In this document: piece by piece, positions 16,544 to 25,643 of the stretch
Position numbering within the stretch: the stretch's first letter is position 1
Layout of the letters: the number at the start of each line of letters is the position of its first letter
Assembly: GCA_020073385.1 (NCBI GenBank)
Contig: JAIQFH010000057.1
Location: 1 to 43,377 of the forward strand
From: Terriglobia bacterium
GTDB lineage: Bacteria > Acidobacteriota > Terriglobia > Terriglobales > Acidobacteriaceae
Length of the DNA: 43,377 nt
Reading direction: 5' to 3'
Position numbers and translations under genes: made by a program
Notes under the pieces: model-generated
Database searches by the model: none
What the model was told of the DNA's origin: nothing
What the model saw: only the letters and a program-made list of their open reading frames with translations

Positions 16544-16576
16544 TCCTCTGTGGTGAAAACCTTCTACCACAGAGGA
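16544..16576. terminator. Stem-loop after the ADOP gene
   Basis: Perfect 11-bp arms TCCTCTGTGGT (16544-16554) and ACCACAGAGGA (16566-16576) with an 11-nt loop. It sits between the ends of two convergent genes and lacks a clear T run. It looks like a dispersed hairpin that could act as a bidirectional terminator. Confidence 0.5.
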
Positions 16577-16620
16577 CACAGGGGCTCACAGAGGAACCCC
16601 TCGTTCTAGCCACGCACCTC

Positions 16621-17817
16621 TCAGGCAAATACTTCGCCGGGCAGCGCGGTCAAGGTTCGAGATGCCAGGGTGTTTTGTACGACTCGCATCGGGCGACCGG
16701 GTGCCGAGGTATCGAACTGCTTGCGCTCGATCTTGAGTTTGAGTGTGCGCTCGATGTGGCGGAGTTCGATCACTTCGGCTCCGGCTACCAGACTCGAGGC
16801 TTGCCCTTGCAGGCCTGCTCTGCCGGTACGGCCCACGCGGTGGATGAAGTCCTCAGCCATCTTGGGCAGGTCATAGTTGATGACGTGGGCTACTTCGTCC
16901 ACGTGCAGGCCACGCGACGCAACATCGGTGGCGACCAGCACCTGATAACGGCCTTCCTGAAATCCACTCAGGGCAGCGTTCCGCTGGGATTGCGAGCGGT
17001 CACCGTGAATCACGCCAGCGTTGAAGCCGTCGCGAACTAAATCCTTGGCTAGCCTTTCGGCGCCACGTTTCGTGCGTGCGAAGATGAGGGTCTGGCCTTT
17101 TTCGGCGTAGAGCAATTGGCGGAGAACGTCTAACTTCTCACCCGGCCGGACTTCATAGGCTCTGAGCTGTACGCTCTCTGCTGGCTTCAGCACCGAACCG
17201 AGAGCAACCCGTATCGGATCGCGCATGTAGTCGTTTACCAAGCCGGCTACGGACTGCTCCATGGTGGCCGAGAAGCATAGCGTCTGCCGCTTCGCGGGGA
17301 GCACCGACAAGATCCGGCGGATCGCGGGCAGGAACCCCATGTCCAACATGCGGTCGGCTTCATCGAGCACCAGGATCGTCACGTGGCGCAGGTCGGCAAA
17401 CTTGCGATTCATCAGATCCTGCAAGCGTCCGGGAGTGGCAATCACCAGCTCTGAACCGGCGCGCAGGCTTTGAATCTGGCCCTTCTCCGACACTCCTCCG
17501 ATGACGAGCGCAGCTTTCGGCATGCTGCGGGCGCGCAGTTGTTCGTACTGCTCGTGAACTTGCATCGCCAGCTCGCGGGTTGGTAGCAACACGAGAGCAG
17601 TGGTGTGGCTCGCCGGCTCGCGCTGAAGGGTCTCGATCAGCGGGATGAGAAATGCGAGGGTCTTGCCGGTGCCGGTCTGAGCGGTGCCGATGACATCTCG
17701 CCCTTCAAGAGCAGGAGGAATCGCGCCTTCCTGGATGGGGGTTAAATTGGTGAATTGAGCTGCTTCCAGCTTCTGCTGTAGCGCAGAAGACAAGGGCAGT
17801 TCTGAAAACGTAGTCAT
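16621..17817 (-). CDS. DEAD-box ATP-dependent RNA helicase (RhlE-like)
   Basis: 398 residues, starting at ATG 17815-17817 (MTTFSELPLSSALQQKL). A longer in-frame start at 17892 would add residues that do not resemble the family. Motifs in order: Q-motif NLTPIQ (about 24-29), Walker A AQTGTGKT (46-53), PTREL, ATPGR, DEAD in VLDEADRMLDMGFLP, SAT in FSATMEQ, then the second RecA domain with LIFARTKRGAERLAKDL, VATDVASRGLHVDEVAHVINYDLP, and HRVGRTGRAG. All catalytic motifs are intact. The short tail without an Arg/Gly-rich extension fits RhlE-type proteins acting in RNA turnover or ribosome assembly. The ribosome site is weak. The long upstream region may be a regulatory leader. Confidence 0.95.
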   Translation of the reverse strand: MTTFSELPLSSALQQKLEAAQFTNLTPIQEGAIPPALEGRDVIGTAQTGTGKTLAFLIPLIETLQREPASHTTALVLLPTRELAMQVHEQYEQLRARSMPKAALVIGGVSEKGQIQSLRAGSELVIATPGRLQDLMNRKFADLRHVTILVLDEADRMLDMGFLPAIRRILSVLPAKRQTLCFSATMEQSVAGLVNDYMRDPIRVALGSVLKPAESVQLRAYEVRPGEKLDVLRQLLYAEKGQTLIFARTKRGAERLAKDLVRDGFNAGVIHGDRSQSQRNAALSGFQEGRYQVLVATDVASRGLHVDEVAHVINYDLPKMAEDFIHRVGRTGRAGLQGQASSLVAGAEVIELRHIERTLKLKIERKQFDTSAPGRPMRVVQNTLASRTLTALPGEVFA

Positions 17818-18130
17818 TCGATTTTTTTCTTTCTGGAGGGGCCGTTTGTCACGCACACTCTGACACACGTCAAGAGCCGCAACGCCGCTCACATTTGAGT
17901 TTGGAATTTGCGCTAACTAAACGGCGGGCAGGAAAGGCGGAGATAAAGCTGGTCGGAAAAAGCGGGACCACCGCGTCACAAGCAAACCGTGGAAAAAGCG
18001 TCAACGTCAGTATAGCAGAGATGGATGCAAGCACCAGTTACGGTAGTTTCAGGGAGGGCATCCGACCTGCACGAGCGTATAGGTCGGTTCGAGCTCTCCC
18101 ACGCTAGTTACCGGTCGCCAAACTTGCTTC
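17818..18130. other. Gene-free region upstream of the helicase
   Basis: About 300 nt with no convincing gene. A 70-residue open frame at 17895-18107 (forward) lacks a ribosome site and recognisable features. On the reverse strand a TATACT box (18009-18014) lies about 195 nt before the helicase start, with a poor -35 (CTGGTG) 17 bp upstream. If used, the helicase mRNA would have a long leader, as is common for cold-inducible helicase genes. Confidence 0.4.
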
Positions 18131-18255
18131 CTTGTCATCCTGAGGTCGCTGCCTTCATGACCTAAGGACCTCTGCATCTCGCAGACAGCATCGGAGCTGC
18201 CAGCGGTTGCAGAGGTCCTTCGGCCCGCAAACTAAGCGGGCCTCAGGATGACAAG
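18131..18255. repeat. 125-bp nested inverted-repeat element
   Basis: The outer arms CTTGTCATCCTGAGG (18131-18145) and their exact complement (18241-18255) are 15 bp and perfect. Inner arms AAGGACCTCTGCA (18164-18176) and their complement (18208-18220) are 13 bp and perfect. The layout is like a small non-autonomous element or a large REP-type hairpin. It is placed just after the S9 peptidase stop (18272, reverse strand), so it may also act as a transcript end. Confidence 0.85.
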
Positions 18256-18271
18256 ACTGGTTGAGTTGCGA

Positions 18272-20422
18272 TCAATTCGACGGCGAGACGCCGCCGTATT
18301 TTTCCAGCCACTTCAGTTCTTCGCGGACCTTGATTTTTCCGTGCCAGGGATTCTTACCCAGGCCGTGGCCTTCGCCCGGGAAGATGAGGAGTTTGTTGGG
18401 GACGCCTAGCGAGTAGAGGGCGTGCTCTAGCAGATAATCCTCCAGCACGGCTACTCGGATATCGCTGGCACCGCCGACCATGTGCGTGGGCGTTTTCACT
18501 TTGTCGATTTGAAAAATGGCGGCTTCGTCGTGGTAACGCTGTGCGGCTTCCCAGGGACGTCCGCCCAGGAAATAGGCGTCGTCGTAAGTTGTGTCGTCGT
18601 TGCCCCAGTTGCCGATGTGCTCGACGGCGCCGGCGCCCGTGACCGCGGCCTTGAAGCGTGTGGTCTGAGTGATCAGCCAGTTGGTCATGTATCCGCCATA
18701 GCTGTAGCCGCCGACGGTGAGGTGGTCGGGATCAGCGATGCCGTCTTTCACCAAGGCGTCGATGCCTTCGAGAATGTCTTTGCCGGGGCGCGAGACGATC
18801 TGGGGAACGATCTGCATGAGGAACTTGTCGCCGTATCCCGTAGAGCCGCGATAGTTGGGCTCGAAGACCAGCCATCCGTTGGTGGCGGCTAGCGCGGCCC
18901 ACTGATACCAGTCGGCTTCGAAATGGTTGCCGTCAGCATCGGCGGGGCCTCCGTGGATGAAGGTCAGCATGGGCAGGTACTTCGCCTCAAACCTACCCGG
19001 AGGATAGATCAGCATGCCTTCGACCGTGGTGCCGTCATCGGCCTTCCACTGGTAGGGCTTGCCTTGGGGGAGATCGGCCTCGGCAAGTTTCTGGTTGAAG
19101 GAGGTGATCCGGAGGGCCTGAGCGAGTTTGTCGGGGGAGTCGGCGAGATAGACTTCATCGGGCTTGCCGAGCGAGGAGTAGACGAAGGCCACGCGGGGCG
19201 AGTGTGGCGTGGCCGAGATGTTGGCGTAGGTGCCGGGCCAGGTGGTGAGGCGATGCAGTTTGTCGGCGGGCTTGGCTGCGTCGTAGATCTGGACTTCGGT
19301 ACCGAGGCGAGCAGAGGTCAGGACGTTGAAGGCAGTGACGGCGTAGTGCTCAACCGGGCCGATGAAATCTTTCGACCACTGCTCGATCTTTCCGCTGTCA
19401 GTATCAACCCAGTAGAGATGCGGCTGCAGGTCGCGATAGGGGCCGGAGACATCTCCGACGCCGATCGAGAAGAAGATGTGACGGGAATCGTTGGCCCAGC
19501 GCGGGCGGACTTCTTCTCCTTCGTTGTGGGTGATGCGGCGGGGCGACTGCGCGGGCGAGTCGCCGGCGGCCGAACTTGTTGGCACATTCAGCACATAGAT
19601 CTCGACGTCTTCGTATTTTTCCTCGCGCTGGTTGATGGCGTTGCTGACGAAGGCGAGTTTCATGCCATCGGGCGAGGTGACGAGGTCATCGACGCGCAGG
19701 GGCATGGTCGCGATGGCTCGAGTGCCGGGAGTGACATCGGGGTGTTTCTCGGGCTCACCTTCTCTTTTCTCGACGGTCGCGGGCTCAGTGGCGTGGCGGG
19801 CGATGGCGGCCAGCACGTCGAGGGCGAAGATCGTGTCGCCGCGTTCGGCGGTGCGATATTGGACGACATCTTTCCATTCTTTCTTGTATTCGTCCTTCTG
19901 GTCTTTGCTCCAGGGCTGGCGGGTGGCGTAGTAGATCGTCTGGGAATCGGAGGACCAGGAAAAGGTATGGACGTCTTCTTCTCCTTTGGTGATGGGGAAG
20001 GCTTCGCCGCCGTGGGGAGAGATCAGATAGATCTGGCTGAGTTCGTCTTTGGAATCGGAATCAGAGTCGGAGTCTTCGCTCTTGCCCGCGGAGGACTTCC
20101 GTTCCGAGAGGAAGGCGATCCACTTGCCGTCGGGTGACCACTTGGGATCGGAGTCGTGGCCGGATTGCGTTAGCTGAATGGGCGAGCCCCCCTTGCCGTC
20201 GTCTTGGTAGAGCCAGAGGTCGGTGCGGAAAACTTGCTGATCCCAATCGGCGCGATCGGTGACGATGACCACCGAGTTGCCATCGGGAGAGAGTTCGACG
20301 GAGTGGAAGCCGACCGAGTTGAAGAAGTCGTCGAGGGTGAGTTTGGGCTTATTTTGAGCAAGGATTGATAGGGTGCAGCTTAGTACGATCGTGACGACGC
20401 AGGCGATTCGTTGGATTCGCAT
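18272..20422 (-). CDS. Exported S9-family (prolyl oligopeptidase/DAP-like) serine peptidase
   Basis: 716 residues. The ATG at 20420-20422 follows GGGAG and opens a signal peptide MRIQRIACVVTIVLSCTLSILAQ. Residues 25-450 form a TolB/WD-like beta-propeller (repeated SPDGxxxxF/I and DSRHIFFS motifs), with an acidic loop of Asp/Ser repeats. The C-terminal alpha/beta hydrolase domain carries the catalytic Ser in GGYSYGG (about 574), Asp in GGASD (about 654) and His in GEGHG (about 686). LVFEPNYRGSTGYGDKFL is typical of S9C acylaminoacyl/dipeptidyl peptidases. It most likely degrades oligopeptides in the periplasm. It is not in an operon with recognisable partners. Confidence 0.95.
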   Translation of the reverse strand: MRIQRIACVVTIVLSCTLSILAQNKPKLTLDDFFNSVGFHSVELSPDGNSVVIVTDRADWDQQVFRTDLWLYQDDGKGGSPIQLTQSGHDSDPKWSPDGKWIAFLSERKSSAGKSEDSDSDSDSKDELSQIYLISPHGGEAFPITKGEEDVHTFSWSSDSQTIYYATRQPWSKDQKDEYKKEWKDVVQYRTAERGDTIFALDVLAAIARHATEPATVEKREGEPEKHPDVTPGTRAIATMPLRVDDLVTSPDGMKLAFVSNAINQREEKYEDVEIYVLNVPTSSAAGDSPAQSPRRITHNEGEEVRPRWANDSRHIFFSIGVGDVSGPYRDLQPHLYWVDTDSGKIEQWSKDFIGPVEHYAVTAFNVLTSARLGTEVQIYDAAKPADKLHRLTTWPGTYANISATPHSPRVAFVYSSLGKPDEVYLADSPDKLAQALRITSFNQKLAEADLPQGKPYQWKADDGTTVEGMLIYPPGRFEAKYLPMLTFIHGGPADADGNHFEADWYQWAALAATNGWLVFEPNYRGSTGYGDKFLMQIVPQIVSRPGKDILEGIDALVKDGIADPDHLTVGGYSYGGYMTNWLITQTTRFKAAVTGAGAVEHIGNWGNDDTTYDDAYFLGGRPWEAAQRYHDEAAIFQIDKVKTPTHMVGGASDIRVAVLEDYLLEHALYSLGVPNKLLIFPGEGHGLGKNPWHGKIKVREELKWLEKYGGVSPSN

Positions 20423-20598
20423 AGGGCTCCCATGGGAAAAGGGTTTATACAACGGCGGTTTCGATGAAAGCAAGTTTGTGACCTGGGGGCAGGGCGCGCT
20501 CTGGCGCACGAGTCGTTTAAGTCGGCAGCAAGAGCAGCTTAACCGCAAAGGGCGCGAAGAAAATCCGCGAAGAACGCGAAGTAACAGCGCTGAGCCGA

Positions 20599-21846
20599 TC
20601 AAACGGGCATGGTGGTTTTTGAGATTTGCAGACGTCGCAACGTCCAGAGCATGGCGGCGAAGACGATGACTGAGACTTGCAGATGGGTCCAATAGGCGAT
20701 CGGGCCGAAGAGCGGCAACAGGAAGGCGAGGTACAACAGAACATCGAGGGCAGGTTTTGCAGGGTGGTGCGGGTTATCGAGCGACCAGTCGATGAGCAGG
20801 AGGAACGCCGGAGCCAGCGCCAGCAAGTCGTAGATGTAGATATGCGGGTTGACCAGAACTGCGGCGAGAATCAGAGCGGAATAGCGGAGGGGCAGATGAG
20901 TAGAAGATTTCCAGATCGCCGCCGCGATTCCAATCGCGGCGAACGAAGTCAGCAAATAGAGCGCCCAGACGCCGGGTCGCCAGGGGATCAGGAGTTCCCA
21001 GAAGCTTTCTAGTGAGTGCATCTGGATGGGCGAGAAAGTGAGTTCCGTCGATGCGGGATGGCTGGCGCTATGGAGCAGCTTCGCCAAGTATGCCTGCATG
21101 ACGTCGCGACCGAAGTAGAGCTCAGTTACTCCGAGTTGTGTTGCGGCGGAAATCACAACTCCGGCAAGAGTCTTCCACGCTTGTGCTAAGAGCAGAATTA
21201 ACGGGATGGCAACAAGGAATTGTGGCTTGAACGCGAGGAAGCCCAGAGTTATGCCGGCGAGAAACTCACGCTGGGAAAGAAATGCAAGATATGCGGCAGT
21301 GAAACAGACCAGCACGACCACAGACAGCTGACCGCGCATGAAGAAGTGAAACAGCGGGGGGTATGCGAGCGCACACAGCGCGACCAGCACCCTATACGGA
21401 CGGAGCATAGGGCATCGCTTCCATATGAGGTAGATGCAAACAAAATACATCAGGAGAGAAAGTGCGACCCAGATCGCCGCTTGAGTCAGGAACGGTAGCG
21501 ACGCAAGCGGGATAAACGGAAGCGCGACTTGTGGGCCGTAGAAGTACTGCAGGTAGACACTGGTATCGCGGCCGACGGTGGCGCGGATCTCGCGCGCCAG
21601 AACTCCGTCATCATAAAGTTGATCGGAGTGGCCGTTAGCGATCAGGCGGGCTGAGATTGGAAATTGAAGGAAATCCTGGAACTTAATGTTGCCAGCGCGG
21701 TCGAAGACTCCGGGTTTGGCGTAGTCAACGGCACAAACTCCCCATAAGCAAACCACGAGAATGATCGCCATTGCTCGAATGCGCTGACGACCTAGCAATC
21801 GCGAGTGGAGGAAGATCCACAGAGCGGATTCCGTGGAGTTGTTCAC
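20599..21846 (-). CDS. GT87/DUF2029 polyprenol-phosphate-dependent glycosyltransferase-like membrane protein
   Basis: 415 residues with a GTG start overlapping the stop of the upstream lipoprotein gene (GTGA), hence coupled translation. About ten membrane segments alternate with short loops. The first periplasmic loop, DYAKPGVFDRAGNIKFQDFLQFPISARLIANGHSDQLYD, includes the acidic (K)xxDF pattern of GT-C enzymes, and YFYGPQVALPFIPLASLPF and FFMRGQLSVVVL follow as in GT87 proteins. The family transfers mannose or other sugars from polyprenyl-phosphate donors at the outer face of the membrane. The substrate here is unknown. The paired lipoprotein suggests a joint envelope function. Confidence 0.85.
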   Translation of the reverse strand: MNNSTESALWIFLHSRLLGRQRIRAMAIILVVCLWGVCAVDYAKPGVFDRAGNIKFQDFLQFPISARLIANGHSDQLYDDGVLAREIRATVGRDTSVYLQYFYGPQVALPFIPLASLPFLTQAAIWVALSLLMYFVCIYLIWKRCPMLRPYRVLVALCALAYPPLFHFFMRGQLSVVVLVCFTAAYLAFLSQREFLAGITLGFLAFKPQFLVAIPLILLLAQAWKTLAGVVISAATQLGVTELYFGRDVMQAYLAKLLHSASHPASTELTFSPIQMHSLESFWELLIPWRPGVWALYLLTSFAAIGIAAAIWKSSTHLPLRYSALILAAVLVNPHIYIYDLLALAPAFLLLIDWSLDNPHHPAKPALDVLLYLAFLLPLFGPIAYWTHLQVSVIVFAAMLWTLRRLQISKTTMPV

Positions 21847-22445
21847 GGAATCGGCTCGGCGCTTTTGAGTGCGTCGTCGATCGACTGGCCGGAACGTGGG
21901 ACGCCTTCGATCATTCGCCAGCCATCGTCGTAATTATGAAATCCAACGACGGATTTGTAGTGCACGTCGCCTGAGTAGAGGGCAGCGCCGATTTCATTTA
22001 GTGGGACCCATCGCCAGGTGAAGTCGACATCGGCAGAGTTGCCCTGTTTAACGATGCCGTCGACTGCGACGACTTCGCGTCTGGCCACCGGGACCGCCAG
22101 CAGGGATCCACCAGACTGGTCCGGGGGCATGGCAGCGCGAACTGCATCGACTCCGGAGGGCGTCAGCAGCAAGTCCCAGCAGGGCGGCGGCGTGAGATCG
22201 CGGGGACAAGGCGCGGAGTTGGCGGAGATCCAGCCGTGATGTTGAAGAACGAGGTATTCGGGCGAGGGGTAATCCTTGCTGGAAAGAATGCCGGTCTGCA
22301 GGACGAATCGCTGGGGCGTTCTTAGCTCGGAGGAAGCTGAGATCAGGTCGGTGGCCAGGCGGCGGGTGAGGAAGTCGCGGGGGGAGCAGGAAGTGAGGAG
22401 AAGAGCCGCCAGCGTGATGGTGAATCTGATGCGTATTCTCGGCAT
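21843..22445 (-). CDS. Lipoprotein coupled to the GT87 gene
   Basis: 200 residues from ATG 22443-22445, with a lipoprotein signal MPRIRIRFTITLAALLLTSCS (lipobox Cys about 20). A longer frame upstream is rejected because it would hide this signal. The mature part has mixed strands and helices: FVLQTGILSSKDYPSPEYLVLQHHGWI, then DGIVKQGNSADVDFTWRWVPLNEIG and GDVHYKSVVGFHNYDDGWRM, which looks like a small alpha/beta (cystatin- or NTF2-like) fold. No family was recognised. It ends in a 4-bp overlap with the GT87 gene. The role is unknown. Confidence 0.8.
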   Translation of the reverse strand: MPRIRIRFTITLAALLLTSCSPRDFLTRRLATDLISASSELRTPQRFVLQTGILSSKDYPSPEYLVLQHHGWISANSAPCPRDLTPPPCWDLLLTPSGVDAVRAAMPPDQSGGSLLAVPVARREVVAVDGIVKQGNSADVDFTWRWVPLNEIGAALYSGDVHYKSVVGFHNYDDGWRMIEGVPRSGQSIDDALKSAEPIP

Positions 22446-22485
22446 GACTTGGACTGTGACGGTTCGGCTCGGCTTCGCCTTCGCT

Positions 22486-22536
22486 GGACAGCCGAAGGCG
22501 GCTGTCCCCACATCATTTATTTCACATCATTTATTT
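22486..22536. repeat. Hairpin plus 14-bp direct duplication
   Basis: The palindrome GGACAGCC/GGCTGTCC (22486-22507, loop 6 nt) is followed by two exact abutting copies of cacatcatttattt (22509-22522 and 22523-22536). It lies between amrS and the downstream lipoprotein gene, where it could end or attenuate transcription. Confidence 0.75.
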
Positions 22537-22553
22537 ATTTCCATCACAGGAAC

Positions 22554-23693
22554 TCAACGACTTGTGATTGTAAACAAACGGGAGCGCTTGTGTGGCACGA
22601 AAGGACGCGACGTGATTTGGCCGTCGAATTCGGGGGCCCAGCGGCCGGGGATCTGGTGGGCACAGTTGGGGCAGCGGCCTTCGGGAGTCAGGCGGTAGTC
22701 GGCGATTAGGTATCCGTAGCGGCGGATTAGCGTGTTGTGGCATTGGGGGCAACGCGTGTCTTCCCACTCTTCGACCATGCCGGGGAGATTGCCGGCGTAG
22801 ATGTAACGAAGGCCGGCGTTTCGGCCGATCTCTGCGGCGCGCAATAAATCTTCGACGGTGGTGTCTCGCAGGTCATCGCCCTGCATTTTGTAATCGGCGT
22901 GGAAGGCCGTAACGTGCCACGGGATATCAGGCGAGACGCTGGCGACGAAGTCGGTGAGCTTGCGCAGTTCGTCGTCGGAGTCGTTGAAATTGGGGATGAG
23001 CAGCGTGACGATCTCGAGCCACAATCCCATCGCATAAACGCGGCGGATGCTGTCGAGGATGGGGCCGATGCGGCCTCCGAGTTCGTGATAGTGGCGGTCG
23101 TCGAAACTCTTCAGGTCGACTTTATAGAGATCGAGCCAGGGGCGAAGGTAATCAAGAACCTGTGGAGTGCCGTTACCGTTGGAGACGAATCCAGTAAGAA
23201 GTCCGGCAGACTTGGCCTCTTTGAAGACCGCAACGGCCCATTCGCTGGTGATCAGCGGCTCGTTGTAGGTGCTGACCAGAGCTTTTGCACCTTGTTCGAT
23301 GGCATCGCGTACCAGAGCCTGAGGCGAAGCCTCGAGCGGCGGAGAAACCGCGTGAGGATCGCGCAGAGCTTGCGAGGTCACCCAGTTCTGGCAGTATCCG
23401 CAATGCAGATCGCAGCCGAGCATGCCGAAGCTGTAGGCGAGAGCGCCGGGATGGGCGTGGAAGAAGGGCTTCTTCTCGATGGGATCGCATTGCATGCCGG
23501 CAGTGTATCCCCATGGGGCGAAGAGCTTACCGCCGCGGTTGAAGCGAACTTTGCAGACTCCGGACTGGCCTTCAGGGATCGGACAACAGTGGCCGCAGGA
23601 GAAGCAGCGGACGCGGTGGTTGCCGAGATGCTCGACGAGGCTGGGATCGGCTTCGCGGACTCTCTGGTCGAGAACGTCGCGGAGGGTGGGCAC
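22554..23693 (-). CDS. amrS: AmmeMemoRadiSam-type radical SAM protein AmrS
   Basis: 379 residues. The radical SAM cluster motif is GCDLHCGYCQNW (Cys 94, 98 and 101). Other typical elements are the N-terminal Cys group RVRCFSCGHCCPIPEGQSGVC, the LFAPWGYTAGMQCDPIEKKPFFH segment, and TYNEPLITSEW (the SAM/GG region). A C-terminal zinc ribbon has two CxxC pairs (CPQCHNTL and CPNCAHQI). AmrS co-occurs with AMMECR1- and Memo-like partners in many genomes, but neither is in this window. The substrate is not known from the sequence. The gene ends just before a hairpin and a downstream lipoprotein on the same strand. Confidence 0.93.
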   Translation of the reverse strand: MPTLRDVLDQRVREADPSLVEHLGNHRVRCFSCGHCCPIPEGQSGVCKVRFNRGGKLFAPWGYTAGMQCDPIEKKPFFHAHPGALAYSFGMLGCDLHCGYCQNWVTSQALRDPHAVSPPLEASPQALVRDAIEQGAKALVSTYNEPLITSEWAVAVFKEAKSAGLLTGFVSNGNGTPQVLDYLRPWLDLYKVDLKSFDDRHYHELGGRIGPILDSIRRVYAMGLWLEIVTLLIPNFNDSDDELRKLTDFVASVSPDIPWHVTAFHADYKMQGDDLRDTTVEDLLRAAEIGRNAGLRYIYAGNLPGMVEEWEDTRCPQCHNTLIRRYGYLIADYRLTPEGRCPNCAHQIPGRWAPEFDGQITSRPFVPHKRSRLFTITSR

Positions 23694-23706
23694 GGGGAAC
23701 CTCTAG

Positions 23707-23895
23707 GTTTATTTTAGCGCCGAAACAGGGGTCAGAGGGCTGAGATTAGGTGTCGGGCGTCGGGCATCGGACCTCCGGTTTCGGGAGCCGAGTCCGTTCA
23801 CTCGTGTGACGATTCATCGGGGACGTCCTGCGGGGCGCTAACGCCAACCGTGACATTCTTTGCGCTCATGAGGCCATGGGAAGCGACAGGCAGCG
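23707..23895. other. Intergenic region with 7-bp units
   Basis: 189 nt between amrS and the PilZ-GAF gene. At 23752-23772 three 7-bp units (gtcgggc, gtcgggc, atcggac) are followed by decaying ones. Nothing else recognisable; no clear promoter for amrS was found. Confidence 0.55.
23752..23772. repeat. 7-bp tandem array
   Basis: Two exact copies of gtcgggc and one variant (atcggac), then two more diverged units of the same length (to about 23786). Related in style to the other heptamer arrays in the window. Confidence 0.6.
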
Positions 23896-25554
23896 CTACG
23901 ATTTGGGGTGACCGGCAATCAGTTTGGGACTGGAGCGATGTTGCTGGAGCCAGCGGCCTGCGTCTTGTTCGATGGCAGCGACCTGCTGTCGAGTGAGTCT
24001 GGCTCGCACGAACGGGGCCAGCGTTTTGCTGGCATCGTCGCCATTCAGGCGCGCGACTGCCATCCAGAAGTAAGCGCGGTTGGGGTCTTGGGGCACTCCA
24101 CGGCCGCTGTAATAAATAGAGCCTAATTTCGATTGCGCGAGGACATTGCCCTGCTCCGCGGCTTTAATGAACCAGCGAACGGCTTCCTGCTCGTTGAGTT
24201 CGACGCCATCACCGGTGGCGTAATGCAGGCCCAGCGCATTTTGAGCGTTGGGATCGCCTTTATCCGCCATTTGCCTGAGTTGCTCCAGGGATGCGGTTGC
24301 AACCCCGGCGGCTGACGCCGGAGCTTCCGAAGAGGCGAGCACGGTTGGCAATTGGGCGTGTTGGCGGGCGTGAATCTTCTGCTTTATCCAGGGCACTGCG
24401 CTCAATTGAATCCAAGGAGCGCTGAGTATTCCCAGAGTCATCGAGATCGCAGCCGCAGCCAGAGTGAGCAGCAGGAGATAGGAACGCGGCAGGCTGATGT
24501 TGGATAAGGCGTTTTTCTGTTCGGGCGGATTCTCTTTTTTCTCTTTCGGCTCGGCGTCGGCAGAAGCAAATAGAACGCTGCCTTGCGGTGCGGCGAAGGA
24601 TTCGGCATCAGTGTTGGCGAGGAGAGGAAGATTCTGAGCGCGGGCAGCGTCGCGCACCGTCTCGGCGAATTTCAGAAGCACTCGCTGGTCGGGCTCGGAG
24701 AAATTGTTCGGCTCTGGCGAAAACACTTCGATGAGGCCGATAGATTTTGTACCCGCGCGGACGGGCACCGCCAGGATGGAACGAATTCCTAGAGCGCGGC
24801 AACTTTCGGGATCTACGCGGTGATCGACTTCGGTATCATCGCACCGCAGCAGCCTGCCCGTTTGAACGCATTCGCCGGAGAAGCCGGAACCCACATGCAG
24901 GCGTGCGCCGACGGGAGGTGCGTCGGAGCCAGATGTCGCGCGGCAGATCATGAAGTCAGGCGTTGCATCAGCGAGAGCAATGGCTGTACCGGAGGCTCGT
25001 ACGAGTGACTGAGCTCGCTCGGCGATCAACTGGAGAGCACCGGTGAAATCGGATGCGAGTGCTTCCACCTGGCGCTGCACGACGGTCACTGCTGCAAGTG
25101 TGTCGGTGTAGCTCGGCCTGGGAGTGTCTCGCGGGAGGAGTTCGACTTCGCTGTTCGCGACACCTGCCATTACGTTGATAAACAGCCATTCTCGAAGTCG
25201 AGAAAGAGAGTCGTGAGGCAGCGCAGAGAAGCGAAGTCCGGTTCGACCTGAAGCGTTCGACCACACGACCGCCCCGGTGGTGACAATCTGTGCGGGGCAA
25301 TCGGCGAGATCGAGACAAAGCTGGACGCGCTTATTCACTTCCAAAGGAGAGTGGCATTGAATGGCCACACCGTCTTCGCTGATGTTGAGGATCTCGTGGA
25401 GATCAAGCATCCCAGTATTGGGTTCGCTGGGGAAGGTAGCGTAAGCAGGAGTCTGAATTTTGTGCCGTACGCGTCGGCGACGATTCGATACCACGGGTTG
25501 CAGGGGCGACGTGATCGCGACCATGGAATGGGGCCCGAAATTGTGCAGCACCAT
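23896..25554 (-). CDS. PilZ-GAF-TM-Sel1 multidomain signalling protein
   Basis: 552 residues. Order: a PilZ-type domain (about 22-125) with the c-di-GMP signature RRVRHK and NISEDGV; a linker; a GAF domain (about 165-325) with GTAIALADATPDFMICRATSG and SCRALGIRSILAVPV; one membrane helix (about 360-382, LLLLTLAAAAISMTLGIL); then two Sel1-like repeats (about 425-500: AQNALGLHYATGDGV...AVRWFIKAAEQG and AQSKLGSIYYSGRGV...AYFWMAVA). PilZ and GAF lie on one side of the membrane and Sel1 on the other, so it may pass a c-di-GMP or small-ligand signal across it. The start (ATG 25554) has no strong ribosome site; ATG 25524 is an alternative. The GAF part is a close paralogue of the next gene's. Confidence 0.85.
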   Translation of the reverse strand: MVLHNFGPHSMVAITSPLQPVVSNRRRRVRHKIQTPAYATFPSEPNTGMLDLHEILNISEDGVAIQCHSPLEVNKRVQLCLDLADCPAQIVTTGAVVWSNASGRTGLRFSALPHDSLSRLREWLFINVMAGVANSEVELLPRDTPRPSYTDTLAAVTVVQRQVEALASDFTGALQLIAERAQSLVRASGTAIALADATPDFMICRATSGSDAPPVGARLHVGSGFSGECVQTGRLLRCDDTEVDHRVDPESCRALGIRSILAVPVRAGTKSIGLIEVFSPEPNNFSEPDQRVLLKFAETVRDAARAQNLPLLANTDAESFAAPQGSVLFASADAEPKEKKENPPEQKNALSNISLPRSYLLLLTLAAAAISMTLGILSAPWIQLSAVPWIKQKIHARQHAQLPTVLASSEAPASAAGVATASLEQLRQMADKGDPNAQNALGLHYATGDGVELNEQEAVRWFIKAAEQGNVLAQSKLGSIYYSGRGVPQDPNRAYFWMAVARLNGDDASKTLAPFVRARLTRQQVAAIEQDAGRWLQQHRSSPKLIAGHPKS

Positions 25555-25643
25555 ATTAGCGCGGGATTGTGGAAAAGTATGCAGGGAAGATAGCCGGAAG
25601 GGCCTGGGAGCTGGGTATCAGGTTTCCTGGGGGAATTGGAGCC

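Noticed and set aside
17895..18107. 70-codon forward ORF upstream of the helicase
   Set aside because: No ribosome site, no recognisable composition or motif, and it lies in what is more simply the helicase leader and promoter region.
18923..20137. 404-codon open frame on the forward strand opposite the S9 peptidase
   Set aside because: It lies wholly antisense to a gene with full catalytic motifs. Its Gly/Val/Asp-rich composition is what the complement of that codon usage gives.
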